A DNA stretch of 64,000 nt from Nonomuraea cypriaca (lineage in GTDB: Bacteria > Actinomycetota > Actinomycetes > Streptosporangiales > Streptosporangiaceae). The DNA lies in the NCBI RefSeq assembly GCF_015645445.1, contig NZ_JADOGI010000001.1, forward strand, positions 1-64,000, in the 5' to 3' direction. The notes under the pieces are model-generated. The model was not told the origin of the DNA. It ran no database searches and saw nothing but the letters and a program-made list of their open reading frames with translations. Positions within the stretch are counted from its first letter, which is position 1; each line of letters starts with the position of its first letter. The position numbers were made by a program, and so were the translations under genes. Positions 25,733 through 34,232 of the stretch are shown in pieces.

Positions 25733-26401
25733 ATGGTCATTTTCAACGGGACTCTCGAGTGCCCTTTCTGTGTCCTGCTGGCGGAGGGACGATCACCCGT
25801 TTGGGACCATTTCTTTCACGCCGAAAATGGCAATGAGGTCATCTTTCGAAGCGAACCCTTCTCAGTCGTCCTCGACACCGCGCCGCTCGCCGAAGGGCAC
25901 GTGCTCATCATCACCGATCGTCATATGCCCTCACTTGCGGGCCTCTCGAAAGCCGAACGCGACGAACTCCAAGTGGTCAAGCGCGAAACCGAATCGAAAC
26001 TCAGGGATGTGTACGGTCCGATCACCTACTTCGAACATGGCGCGGAGAGCTTCGCGCGGCATGCGGGAGCGTGCATCGACCATGCCCACCTGCACTTGGT
26101 TCCAGGAGACATCGACATCTTCCCGCACGTCGCTCACGATTACCCAAATGTCGAGTCGTTCACTTCATATGAGGGCGCGCTCGAAAGCCTTGCCGGCCGC
26201 GCCTACCTCATGTTCGGACGGGATAAAGGCCCGGCTTACGGAGTGCACGCTCCCGCCTGCGTCACGCAATACCTCCGACGTCTGGTCTCCCAAGCGGCCG
26301 GGTCCAAGGCTGTATGGAACTGGCGTGACTGCGTTCGTTGGGCCGATGCCCTCTCCGTACGGGACCAGTTGCTCAAGGCTAAGAACAAACTACGTTCTTA
26401 G
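25733..26401 (+). CDS. HIT-family nucleotide hydrolase/transferase
   Basis: A 222-residue protein counted from ATG 25733 (GTG 25685 is an alternative). It has an N-terminal zinc-type CPFC (C10-C13) and the histidine triad HAHLHL at 117-122, the signature of HIT enzymes, which act on nucleotides joined to another group (ApnA, AMP-lysine, adenylylated or AMP-sulfate intermediates). The C-terminal 90 residues are longer than in compact HIT hydrolases. It opens the accessory block that also holds a GalT-like protein, of the same superfamily, and a Nudix domain. Its stop overlaps the convergent methyltransferase stop by 4 bp. Confidence 0.85.
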   Translation: MVIFNGTLECPFCVLLAEGRSPVWDHFFHAENGNEVIFRSEPFSVVLDTAPLAEGHVLIITDRHMPSLAGLSKAERDELQVVKRETESKLRDVYGPITYFEHGAESFARHAGACIDHAHLHLVPGDIDIFPHVAHDYPNVESFTSYEGALESLAGRAYLMFGRDKGPAYGVHAPACVTQYLRRLVSQAAGSKAVWNWRDCVRWADALSVRDQLLKAKNKLRS

Positions 26402-27126
26402 CCTTGCGAGCGGTGTGCGAAGCCTTGCACCACGCTGGCATGATGATTGTAGACGAGCTCGTCGCGCAGTATAAGACTGTCAATGGTGAAGCGCTCCTCG
26501 GCTAGGACGTTGCGAGTGTATTCTTCGCTGAAGAAATGCCTGATCTGGCCTTCGCTCCGAAAGAGGTCAGGACCGAGTTCATCGCCTTCGCCGTAGAGCG
26601 GGTCCTCGGTAGATCTACAGGTGAACAGAATTCTGCCGGCAGGGCGTAGCACGCGGTGTATCTCGCGGAAGATGCCCCGGGTGACCGTGTCGGAGAAATA
26701 ATGCAAGGAAAGTCGTGCGTAGACCGCGTCAAAAGCACTGTCCGGAAAAGCCAGGGAGGTTCGCAGGTCCTGGACGAAAAAGATGACTCCGGATGCTCCC
26801 CGAAAGCGCACGTTCTCATCGATGGCGAACTCTGAGAAGTCTGTCGCGGTGACCGCGTGCCCCTGTCCCTGCAGGAAGACGGCATCTCTCCCGCTGCCAC
26901 ACCCCAGTTCGAGAATCCGGTGGCCACGGCTGACACTGTCGGCGAGGAGGCGGGCGAGCGGAGCTGGGCTCATTCGTTCCTGGTTGTTCCAGTATTTGCG
27001 ATGATGCCCATTCCACAGTTGCAACTGGTCGACCTCGTCGCCCGATGAAACTGGTGTTCTATTAGATGCATTGATGTCGTCGATGCCTCGAATGCCTGCC
27101 GCTTGGTCCTTGATCGGGAAGGCCAT
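26398..27126 (-). CDS. Class I SAM-dependent methyltransferase
   Basis: A 242-residue protein counted from ATG 27126; the frame is open further upstream, but that part has no coding character and would cover the divergent promoter. It has SAM motif I LELGCGSGRD (72-81), an acidic residue closing strand 2 (TATDFS, 93-98), FFVQDLR (motif III region) and the motif YARLSLHYFS typical of methyltransferase type 11/25. The substrate is unknown. It diverges from the GalT/sulfotransferase operon and converges with the HIT gene, and it shares their lower GC content, so all probably belong to one module. Confidence 0.85.
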   Translation of the reverse strand: MAFPIKDQAAGIRGIDDINASNRTPVSSGDEVDQLQLWNGHHRKYWNNQERMSPAPLARLLADSVSRGHRILELGCGSGRDAVFLQGQGHAVTATDFSEFAIDENVRFRGASGVIFFVQDLRTSLAFPDSAFDAVYARLSLHYFSDTVTRGIFREIHRVLRPAGRILFTCRSTEDPLYGEGDELGPDLFRSEGQIRHFFSEEYTRNVLAEERFTIDSLILRDELVYNHHASVVQGFAHRSQG

Positions 27127-27187
27127 AGCTGAGCTTATCAAGGCAAGCCAAGTCCAAGCGAGGTCGGATGTTAATTTTCTGCTCCGC

Positions 27188-27215
27188 TTTACACATACCG
27201 GTCGGTTGCTACACT
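27188..27215 (+). promoter_or_regulatory. Probable promoter of the GalT / sulfotransferase-Nudix operon
   Basis: TTTACA (27188-27193) and TACACT (27210-27215) with a 16-bp spacer fit a vegetative sigma factor promoter. The predicted start of transcription lies about 60 bp before the GalT ATG, and the region is AT-rich. Confidence 0.5.
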
Positions 27216-27282
27216 CAAGCCTGAATGTGTAGTCATAGGTGAAGCCAGGCGGGCCGTGAGGCGTGAAGGCTGAGGGCGACGC

Positions 27283-28215
27283 ATGTCTAGCGAACCAACG
27301 GCGACGTGGAGTCCTGTTGAGCATGAGTGGCTCTTTCACGTGCCAGGCCGCCGTGAGCTGACGCCGCAGGTCGATATTCGCTCCCATGCCGACTTAATTG
27401 CCAAATGTCCATTCTGTCCCAGTAGGGGAGACGTGGCAGCGGCGAGCGTCGCCCGCCTGGTGCCGAGCAAACATCCCATGATCGCCCTGGGAGAGCCGGA
27501 TTCCCCTGCGCAGGAGCAGTTGCATTGGGTGCTCGTGTACGGCAGTTCCCATTCCCAGAGGCTGGGTGATCTCCCGGCCGAGGTAACCCGGGAGTTCCTG
27601 GAGCTGGTCTCTACCAAGACCTCGCGCCTTTTCGACCGTCCTTCGGTGAAGGCGGTCTTCGCCTTTGAGTCTGTGGGGGACCACTTCGGTCCCACAGTCG
27701 CCCATCCGCACGGTCAGCTCATCGGACTACCCTTCGTCCCGAGGCGCCTGACTCTCGCGCCAACCGCTGATTCGTGCCCCGTGTGCGAATCCGTCATCAG
27801 GCGAGACCTGACGGTGATGATCACGAACCATGCACTCGTTCAGGTGCCTCCGTGGTCGCGGCTGCCCTTCGAGATGATCATCATGCCGGTGGCGCACCGG
27901 CCGGATCTCGCGTCGCTGTCTGCCAAGGAGATCACGTCGATGGCCGACTGCCTGCACACCGGCCTGCAACTGTGTCGGTTGACCCACCGTGGCGAGATGC
28001 CGCCTTATCTGATCAACGTGATGCAGGCCCCCAAGGGCGACACCTCTCACCACCTGCGGGTAGAGCTCGTCCCGCTGCACAAGGACGAGAGAACGCTCAA
28101 GCGGCCGGGTGGCATGGAGTTGGGCCTGGGCATCTACCTCAACCCGCTTCTTCCGGAGGTCGCTGCCGGGATTCTCCGCGAGGTGTTGCCGGACGTACGG
28201 AGGTGCCCGGCATGA
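27283..28215 (+). CDS. GalT-like nucleotidyltransferase (HIT superfamily)
   Basis: A 310-residue protein of the galactose-1-phosphate uridylyltransferase type. A zinc pair CPFC is at C42/C45 and the active-site motif HPHGQ at 141-145, where the middle His is the residue that takes the nucleotide. A second CPVC pair follows at C165/C168, and a C-terminal HHLRVELVP stretch resembles the second GalT half. It is somewhat shorter than GalT itself (about 350). No galK or galE is nearby, so ordinary galactose metabolism is unlikely; transfer of a nucleotide to or from a different sugar phosphate is a better guess. The stop overlaps the next gene (ATGA). Confidence 0.85.
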   Translation: MSSEPTATWSPVEHEWLFHVPGRRELTPQVDIRSHADLIAKCPFCPSRGDVAAASVARLVPSKHPMIALGEPDSPAQEQLHWVLVYGSSHSQRLGDLPAEVTREFLELVSTKTSRLFDRPSVKAVFAFESVGDHFGPTVAHPHGQLIGLPFVPRRLTLAPTADSCPVCESVIRRDLTVMITNHALVQVPPWSRLPFEMIIMPVAHRPDLASLSAKEITSMADCLHTGLQLCRLTHRGEMPPYLINVMQAPKGDTSHHLRVELVPLHKDERTLKRPGGMELGLGIYLNPLLPEVAAGILREVLPDVRRCPA

Positions 28216-29654
28216 GACGTGTCCAGATCGTCGGGACCCAGCGCTCCGGATCCAACCTGCTTCGCCTGCTGCTGGGGTCACTCCCTGGCGTCTTCGCGCC
28301 GCCTTCGGCGCACAAGCTGAGGGACTTCCAAGACCTGACCGGCAGGTACGGCTCCTTGCGCGCGCCCTCGAACCAGGGACGCCTGGCTGAGGATATGGGC
28401 CGGCTTGTCGATGTGAATGCTCTCGCGTGGCCTCGTATCCCGGATCGGAGGCGGGCGATCCTGGCCGAGATGGGCGGATCCATGCTTGCTCATGCAGTTT
28501 TAGCCTTTTACGATGCGCACGCCCGACATTTCGGCAAGCAGGTATGGGTCAGCAAGTGTCTGGAGAATGTCCACTTCATTGATCAGCTTTTCAACTCCGG
28601 CCTGCCAATTCTTTATCTGCACCTCGTAAGAGATCCACGCGACGTGGCCGCCTCGTTTTCCCGGGCCCCCATCGGTCCAAAGGAGCCCAAAGCGATCGCT
28701 TTGCGCTGGTTGGAGGACCAGAAAGCAGCCATGACCGCACGCGGGATGGTCGGCGAAGATCATTGGCTTACCGTACGTTACGAAGATCTGGTCACAGATC
28801 CGGAGGCTGCTCTGGCCCCGCTGTGCGATCGCGCAGGGTTGAGGTGGTCGGCTACCGCCCTCGAGTTCTACCGCCAAGAAGAGGCCCGATCGGCTGCGTC
28901 GATATCCGAGCTGTGGAACAATCTCGACCGACCGATTCGGCGCGATCGCGTGTCCGCGTACAAGAGATCGGCGAATACCGAGCTGGTGACGGCTGTCGAG
29001 GGCATCACGTGTGATCTGATGTCCGCATTTGACTATGCCGCTGAATATATATTTGTGCCGACCGGAATCAGCGCCGGCGAGAACGAGGACATTCTGAATC
29101 GTGATCGTGAGATGCGTGCAGAATCGGCGGCCGCCCGCGATCCGGAGGCAGAGGCCGTGCACCTCAGGAGACTGCGTTTCCTGGAGGATCTCAAGGCCAT
29201 GAGGTCACCCAAAGGTTTTGAGGAGGATCTTATGTATGTGCAGTTCGCGCAGAAAGCCGTGATCGAGTGGCAAGGAAGACTGCTTCTGATCAGGAAGAGT
29301 CAGGATGACCCATACCAGCCAGGGAAATGGGAGCTGCCGGGCGGACGCATGAAACCTGATGAATCGCCGGATGACGCGCTTGTCCGCGAGGTACGCGAGG
29401 AGGTGGGGCTGGATGTGTCTCCTGGGCGTCCGTTGGCTCTGTGGTCATGGCGGCTGGGCAGCGAACAGGACGCCCCAACCGTCATCGCCGTAGCCCGGCT
29501 CTGTAAGACAAGCGCTGGGGATGTGGACATGAGCCGGAACGACGAGGACGATTTCATCGAGAAGTACGGTTGGTTCGAGAGAGACGAGGTCCTCGATCTA
29601 GATCTCATTCCAAGCGCTAGAGGCCCCATCGCGACTGTTCTCGCAAATCTCTAG
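28212..29654 (+). CDS. Sulfotransferase-Nudix hydrolase fusion protein
   Basis: A 480-residue two-domain protein, with the start fixed by ATGA overlap with the GalT-like gene. Residues 1-290 are a PAPS-type sulfotransferase: the 5'-phosphosulfate loop TQRSGSNLL (9-17), the 3'-phosphate region LVRDPRDVAASF (138-149) and a later RYEDLVTDP. A charged linker (about 290-335) leads to a Nudix domain with a complete Nudix box from G378 to L400 (E384, R392, E393, E396, E397). A Nudix domain could hydrolyse the PAP by-product, PAPS or another nucleoside diphosphate compound; which one is not visible. I know of no standard family with this order. The frame runs continuously through the junction without any stop. 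Confidence 0.87.
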   Translation: MRRVQIVGTQRSGSNLLRLLLGSLPGVFAPPSAHKLRDFQDLTGRYGSLRAPSNQGRLAEDMGRLVDVNALAWPRIPDRRRAILAEMGGSMLAHAVLAFYDAHARHFGKQVWVSKCLENVHFIDQLFNSGLPILYLHLVRDPRDVAASFSRAPIGPKEPKAIALRWLEDQKAAMTARGMVGEDHWLTVRYEDLVTDPEAALAPLCDRAGLRWSATALEFYRQEEARSAASISELWNNLDRPIRRDRVSAYKRSANTELVTAVEGITCDLMSAFDYAAEYIFVPTGISAGENEDILNRDREMRAESAAARDPEAEAVHLRRLRFLEDLKAMRSPKGFEEDLMYVQFAQKAVIEWQGRLLLIRKSQDDPYQPGKWELPGGRMKPDESPDDALVREVREEVGLDVSPGRPLALWSWRLGSEQDAPTVIAVARLCKTSAGDVDMSRNDEDDFIEKYGWFERDEVLDLDLIPSARGPIATVLANL

Positions 29655-29712
29655 CAATTCGGTTCAAACGGATGAGGCGCGTATGAGCATGTGTGAATCA
29701 AGGACGAGCTAG

Positions 29713-30939
29713 TTGCTGACGCGCCAGATCCTGAGGGATGCTCAGTCTGAGATCGAGCGGCGGATCGCGTTGCGTTTACAAATCGAGGCCGGGCGACTGC
29801 CGGACTATGCCCTGGCTTCGGGGCAGTATCTCGACCATCCTCGCTACGAGCAGCGCGGGCTCTACGGCACCGCGGCCACGATCCACATCCTCGCCCGTCG
29901 CGCCACAACGGACCCCGCAGTCAAGGAGCAGGTGGCGAAGTTAATCTATTACGTCGTCAACCGCAGCCAGGTGGAAAGGGTCTCGGTAAGTTCCGCCGTG
30001 TACCGGGACCTGGTTGCGCGGAGAATCCGGCTGCAGAAGACGGACATCTTTCGGATGGCCGATATCGGCTTCGCCCTCTCCTATGTGAGCCCCGTCATCG
30101 CGCTGAGGTCCGAGGCGTTGGCCCCGGTGCAGAGGGCCTTCGAGAGCGCGCGGGCCGACCCGGCGGGATATGCGGTGGGCAGCGAAGGCGGAGAGCCCGA
30201 TCCGCTGGCCACGGCGCATGCCGTGCGCTGCCTGGCGGCGAACAATCTGCCCGTCAGGCCGGAGGACTGGCGGTATCTTCGCGAGTACCTGCGTAGCGGT
30301 GACAATAATTTCGTTCGCTGCTTCGTGCTTCTCGTGCTCACTACCTATGACTCCCAGGTGGAGCGGAGGCAACTACAGGTCTCCTGGAAGGGTCTCTTCT
30401 CGGCACTTTCAGCCGCATTCGGCGGCCAGTCGGAGGCTAACTATGAGTACACTCGGTCCGGCGCACAGGACTATGTCCGGATACCCTGGCAGATCTACCT
30501 GGTCCAATCGTGCGCCAAACTGTTCCCCCTGACGAGATTCAACGGGTTCGCGATCCAGCGGAAGATGCTGGATGCGGTCCAGCAGATTTCCGCTCCCACC
30601 GGGTTCAGGTACGAAGCCTCAGGTAGCTATCTTTCTACTCGTACCTATGCGTGCGTTTGGCAGGCGATCGAGGAGATCTTAGCCTTCAACTTCAGGCAGC
30701 CCATTCCACGCATCGTCGTCCGCACGGTGTCCGGGATGACCCGTCTGCTGTCTAGTCGGCTCGTCGGAGTACTCACGTACCTGCTGCTCTTCGCCGTTGC
30801 GGTCGGATCGCTGGTCGAGTGGCTCAACAGTTCTCACCGCTCCGTAGGTGACCTGGCTCCCAATCTGCTGGCCGAGGTCATGCTCATCATCGCTGCGAGG
30901 CTGGAGCTTCAGGTGAGGCGGGCGAAGTATCGCCGCTGA
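29713..30939 (+). CDS. Membrane-anchored all-helical protein (toroid-like), unknown function
   Basis: A 408-residue protein. The only possible start is TTG 29713, directly after an in-frame TAG and behind AAGGA. Residues 1-330 look like repeated helical pairs with segments such as GLYGTAATIHIL (49-60) and a PDPLATAHAVRCLAANN stretch, similar to the alpha/alpha toroid of prenyltransferase/squalene-cyclase repeat proteins. No DxDD-type catalytic acid is evident. One strong membrane segment lies at about 352-371, followed by a short charged tail. It is 58 bp after the sulfotransferase-Nudix gene in the same direction. It may be a receptor or effector of the module, or a substrate carrier; I cannot assign it. 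Confidence 0.6.
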   Translation: MLTRQILRDAQSEIERRIALRLQIEAGRLPDYALASGQYLDHPRYEQRGLYGTAATIHILARRATTDPAVKEQVAKLIYYVVNRSQVERVSVSSAVYRDLVARRIRLQKTDIFRMADIGFALSYVSPVIALRSEALAPVQRAFESARADPAGYAVGSEGGEPDPLATAHAVRCLAANNLPVRPEDWRYLREYLRSGDNNFVRCFVLLVLTTYDSQVERRQLQVSWKGLFSALSAAFGGQSEANYEYTRSGAQDYVRIPWQIYLVQSCAKLFPLTRFNGFAIQRKMLDAVQQISAPTGFRYEASGSYLSTRTYACVWQAIEEILAFNFRQPIPRIVVRTVSGMTRLLSSRLVGVLTYLLLFAVAVGSLVEWLNSSHRSVGDLAPNLLAEVMLIIAARLELQVRRAKYRR

Positions 30940-31538
30940 GCCATCGAGCGGGGCATGACGCTGACGTGGGCCTGGCAGGACCGCCATGAAGCCACAGCCA
31001 AGACGAACAACGTCCCTCCCGACCAGGTGCGTCGGCGGCAAGAGCGCCTATACCCCCGCTGGGGTCCATGGGCTGGCCGATCATGATCAGCGGCGGGCGT
31101 CAGCCGACGCCCGCATTAGGAGAGCGCGCGCTTCTCTGGCTCCTTAGGCACGTTGAGCTAGGCGGACGTCCTCATAAGAGTCCATGTCGATGAAGATCAT
31201 CCCCTGTATATCCCCAGTCCGAATGGGAGAGCGCCACATCATCCAGTGGCAGGGGGCCCACACAGCAGGATACTCGGCGCGAACCGGCATGATCTTCGGG
31301 GTCCCGGGCCAGCAAGTGGTAAATTCGTCCGCTGCGTTTGAGGGCTGCCCGGATCTGTAGCCAGCTCCGCCGGCCGAGCTGCGGGGGATGAACAGGATCG
31401 CGCGGGTCTCCAGACAGCTCACGCCACCTTCCTGGACGGCGAACAGCTCCGACGACCTACCATCACCACGGGCCTCGCCTCTATCAGCGCAGGCCAAATG
31501 AGTGGTTGATACTCACAAGAGTGCGTCAAACTGGGAGC
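30940..31538. other. Gene-poor junction region with gene debris
   Basis: About 600 bp without a convincing gene. It contains the right copy of the 50-bp hydrolase repeat (31056-31105). A minus-strand open frame (31144-31497, 117 codons, Trp/Met/Pro-rich second half) might be the remainder of a small gene, but it shows no recognisable motif. Confidence 0.4.
31056..31105 (-). pseudogene. Fragment of an alpha/beta hydrolase gene (right copy of 50-bp repeat)
   Basis: On the minus strand this stretch encodes MIGQPMDPSG, matching MIGQPMDASG of the hydrolase at 24.6-25.4 kb, with 46 of 50 bases identical. Nothing else of the gene remains around it. It is either a relic of a second hydrolase gene or a recombination scar at the right edge of the HIT/GalT block. 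Confidence 0.65.
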
Positions 31539-32537
31539 ATGAGGCTGATCCTCGACACCATGCTCTGGGGTTATATCGGGCAGACCGGCTCCCGCGAAAA
31601 GTTTGAACGATGCGCGCTCGCGCATGGCTGGAAGGTGTGCACACCGCCAGCCACCCTGATGGAGACGTTCCGCGACACGAATGCGGAGCGTCGTACCGCT
31701 GGCATCCTCGCACTGATGTCACCTCACTGGGTAAGGCTGCACACTGAGGCCGACATGGAATGCATGGAGATCGTAGCGGAGGCGAAGCGCCTCCGGCCGA
31801 AGTGGGTGCGTCAGCTGCCTCGACCCGGTCGGCCTGCGGCACTACGAGACTTCTGGAAGCACCAGATCTGGCGGGCTACGGCGAGAGACCCAGACTACAT
31901 GGCGTTATTCCGCTCCCCGGGAAAAGAACAACAGGAGCGCGAAGAAGTCAAACTCGTCGATGCTATGCGTTGGAATCGCCGTGAACGCCTCCGCGTCAAT
32001 CGCTCGTCATGGAGACTCGACGACATTACTGTGACGCCCACAGATGATGCGCTTGTCGAAGACCTATACGGCTGGGAGGCTGGTGTTCCTGTTGAGCCCT
32101 GGAGACTCCAAGGTCGTGATGTCTTGAGGTATGCGCTCCGCAACCGCCATGGGGTGGATCGCCCTGACGTGGATACAACAGTGGCGGACTGGCTTGACCC
32201 CTACCTGCATCTGAATAATATGGTCAAAGATAAAGATGACTTTGGACGCTTCTGGCTATTCGAGGTCGAGAGAACTCGCATGCCTCGACACTGGATGCGC
32301 TGGGCTATCCAGGAGTCTCAGACGATGGCAAAGGTGAGGAGTAGTGACGGCCGGGACGGTCAAATCGCCTCCTACCTCTTTGATGCCGAAGTGTTTCTAA
32401 CAGAGGATGGAAACTTCTTCGATGCACTCGAGCGCGTTAAGGAAGTTAGCCTGACTCCCTTCGCCGATGTTCGACGTGTCAGGATTCATCCCAATGATGC
32501 TGACGTTGTCGAGATTATCGAAAGTGCCCTTACGTAG
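31539..32537 (+). CDS. PIN-like domain protein (possible nuclease), low-GC
   Basis: A 332-residue protein starting at ATG 31539 behind GGGAG. The first strand RLILDTMLWGYI places an acidic D6 as in PIN nucleases, E42 follows in LMETF, and near the end DGQIASYLFDAEVFLTEDGNFF gives D273 and D290 in the order of the PIN C-terminal acidic pair. The long middle (about 60-265) is much larger than in VapC toxins (about 130 residues) and is rich in Arg, Trp and Asp. No antitoxin gene is adjacent. It may be a stand-alone RNA- or DNA-cleaving protein of an accessory element. The assignment rests on motif order only. Confidence 0.5.
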   Translation: MRLILDTMLWGYIGQTGSREKFERCALAHGWKVCTPPATLMETFRDTNAERRTAGILALMSPHWVRLHTEADMECMEIVAEAKRLRPKWVRQLPRPGRPAALRDFWKHQIWRATARDPDYMALFRSPGKEQQEREEVKLVDAMRWNRRERLRVNRSSWRLDDITVTPTDDALVEDLYGWEAGVPVEPWRLQGRDVLRYALRNRHGVDRPDVDTTVADWLDPYLHLNNMVKDKDDFGRFWLFEVERTRMPRHWMRWAIQESQTMAKVRSSDGRDGQIASYLFDAEVFLTEDGNFFDALERVKEVSLTPFADVRRVRIHPNDADVVEIIESALT

Positions 32538-32902
32538 TTTCGTGAGGACATTTATGGATATCTTTCTATGGCGAGAAGCAAGCACGAAAGTGGCACTGCA
32601 CTGATAGACGGGCGGACACGCGGATGGCCTGATGCTGGGGCTCCTACTCAAACAGGTCCTTGATGGGCAACCAACGGCGTGAGATTGTTGCTCAGCATCT
32701 ATGACACGTGTCTAACTGACCACGACGAGCGTTCGATCAATCGCACAGAAAGAGCCCTGAATCAAACGGAGTAACATCACACGAAGGACTGGCCCGATAC
32801 AGAAAAGCCTTCACCCTACAAAATTGCCACGTGGTATACTCGGTTCAGCTAGAAAAGCGTGGGCTGTGATTCCGGTCTACGCTGCTGAATCACTTGCTGT
32901 AA
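32538..32902. other. AT-rich intergenic stretch with a -10-like box
   Basis: About 365 bp of clearly lower GC than the chromosome average. TATACT at 32835-32840 is a strong -10 candidate, with TTCACC 19 bp upstream as a poor -35. It could drive the nuclease remnant. No protein-like frame is seen. Confidence 0.4.
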
Positions 32903-33678
32903 TTGCCGCGGCAGAGCAGGGCGATGAACGGCGTAAGCCCGCCTGGCTATCTGCTTATGTATGTCACCATCGCCAGTTTTGGCGACTCTGCCCCATGCTA
33001 CCTTCCACTGATCAGATTCCTGCTCATGGCGGGCGAGCGAGGCGCTCGATATATTGTCAAGGACTACGGCAGCGGCTGCGTTTTCGACAAGGCTCAGGCG
33101 GTTTACGAAACAACCGAGATCCAGCCTGGTTCCCCATGGAGCGACGAAGGCGACCCCGACAATGTTAACAAAGCTTACAGAAGCGTTCCGGCTCATATCT
33201 GGACGGCTCAACACAAAAAAGAGCTGACAATTCCAAGCCGTACGGACAAGACGATTCCAGGCCACTGGCTAGGCGGCGGAGCTCCGCTTTCACGACGAAT
33301 AGCGCAACCTGGAAAAGAAAGAACAATGAAAAGAGTCGCAACATGTGTCGGCTGCTTTTCAAGGACTACGACCGCAAGGACGAGGTGCTGGGAGACAAGA
33401 GATGGCATAAGGTTTACAATTGCGACGAGTTCCCGTTCCAGTCCACCATGCAAGGGACCTGGGTGTCGGTTGAGCGAGTGAACAGTCCCGACGCCTACGC
33501 GTACTCGATCAGGCCCGTTTGGCACAAGCATAATACGGACGACGGAGTGCGACTCGGCACCTTCTACGGCACCCAACGCATCCTCGCCGAGAACGGTGGC
33601 ACAAGACAAAACACCTATGACTACTGGCACGTAGAGGCGCACGTGCCGGCGCAGAATCCGCACCCTGACCTAGAGTAA
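32903..33678 (+). pseudogene. NucA/NucB-type deoxyribonuclease, frameshifted
   Basis: Two overlapping frames together give one NucA/NucB domain. The first (from about 32903) holds YGSGCVF and continues to GGGAPLSRR near 33300. The second, open from before 33250, carries NMCRLLFKDYDRK and the family's core CDEFPFQST (around 33424), followed by a GTFYGTQR-type segment and the end at 33678. The shift lies in the A-rich run at about 33310-33337. NucA/NucB proteins are secreted or toxin-tip DNases. No clear signal peptide or delivery domain precedes it. It is 8 bp from a possible immunity gene. A sequencing error in the A run is an alternative to true decay. Confidence 0.65.
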
Positions 33679-33686
33679 ACTCTCCG

Positions 33687-34232
33687 ATGCCTCCCAGGGC
33701 CGCGGGTCACGTCCTCGCCTTGGGGGGCATCCTTGCTTCCCGAAAGGTTGACAGACTCGTGTTCGATGAGATCGTCGCCCGTTACCAAGACATACTGGGC
33801 GACCTTGACGCCTTCGCCTACACAGTGACGCTTCCCGACTCCGGGGTTCTCGCGACCGAGGACGCGGTGCGCCGTCTCGGCTTCGACCCGAGCGCCCTGA
33901 GGGGCCACGGGAAGGTGCACAGCCCTGGAACCCTCCACCTCTATCAAACCGGCGCCGGCATCGTCACTCTAGATTGGACCAATCCAGGAGAAGATCGTCA
34001 GGAGGTCACCAACAGGTTGGCCGGAACGGGATTTCAACACTGGTATGTCTCTTTCGATATCGAAGGCAACACCAGCATGTACGTCCGATACGGAGAGACT
34101 GAGGGAGATCTGGACCATCCAGGACCGAGCGATATACCCTTCAGCCAGCGGGCAGACCGCCTCGGCCCGCTGAGCAAATATAGGGACTGCCCGCGTCCGG
34201 TTACGACAGCGAGATGGCAGAGGCCGAGGTAG
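33687..34232 (+). CDS. Candidate immunity protein next to NucA/NucB nuclease
   Basis: A 181-residue soluble protein beginning 8 bp after the nuclease stop. It has a mixed alpha/beta pattern with acidic and aromatic stretches (GAGIVTLDWTNPGED, FQHWYVSFDIEGNTSMYVRYGE) that resembles SUKH- or DUF6461-like immunity proteins of actinobacteria. I cannot place it in a named family with certainty. The tight spacing behind a DNase is the usual toxin-immunity arrangement, so protection against that nuclease is a fair guess. Confidence 0.5.
   Translation: MPPRAAGHVLALGGILASRKVDRLVFDEIVARYQDILGDLDAFAYTVTLPDSGVLATEDAVRRLGFDPSALRGHGKVHSPGTLHLYQTGAGIVTLDWTNPGEDRQEVTNRLAGTGFQHWYVSFDIEGNTSMYVRYGETEGDLDHPGPSDIPFSQRADRLGPLSKYRDCPRPVTTARWQRPR

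Noticed and set aside
32849..33265. Minus-strand frame of 138 codons opposite the NucA/NucB remnant
   Set aside because: Partly protein-like, but the forward strand holds family-specific motifs (GCVF, PLSR, CDEFPF), so the minus frame is treated as chance.
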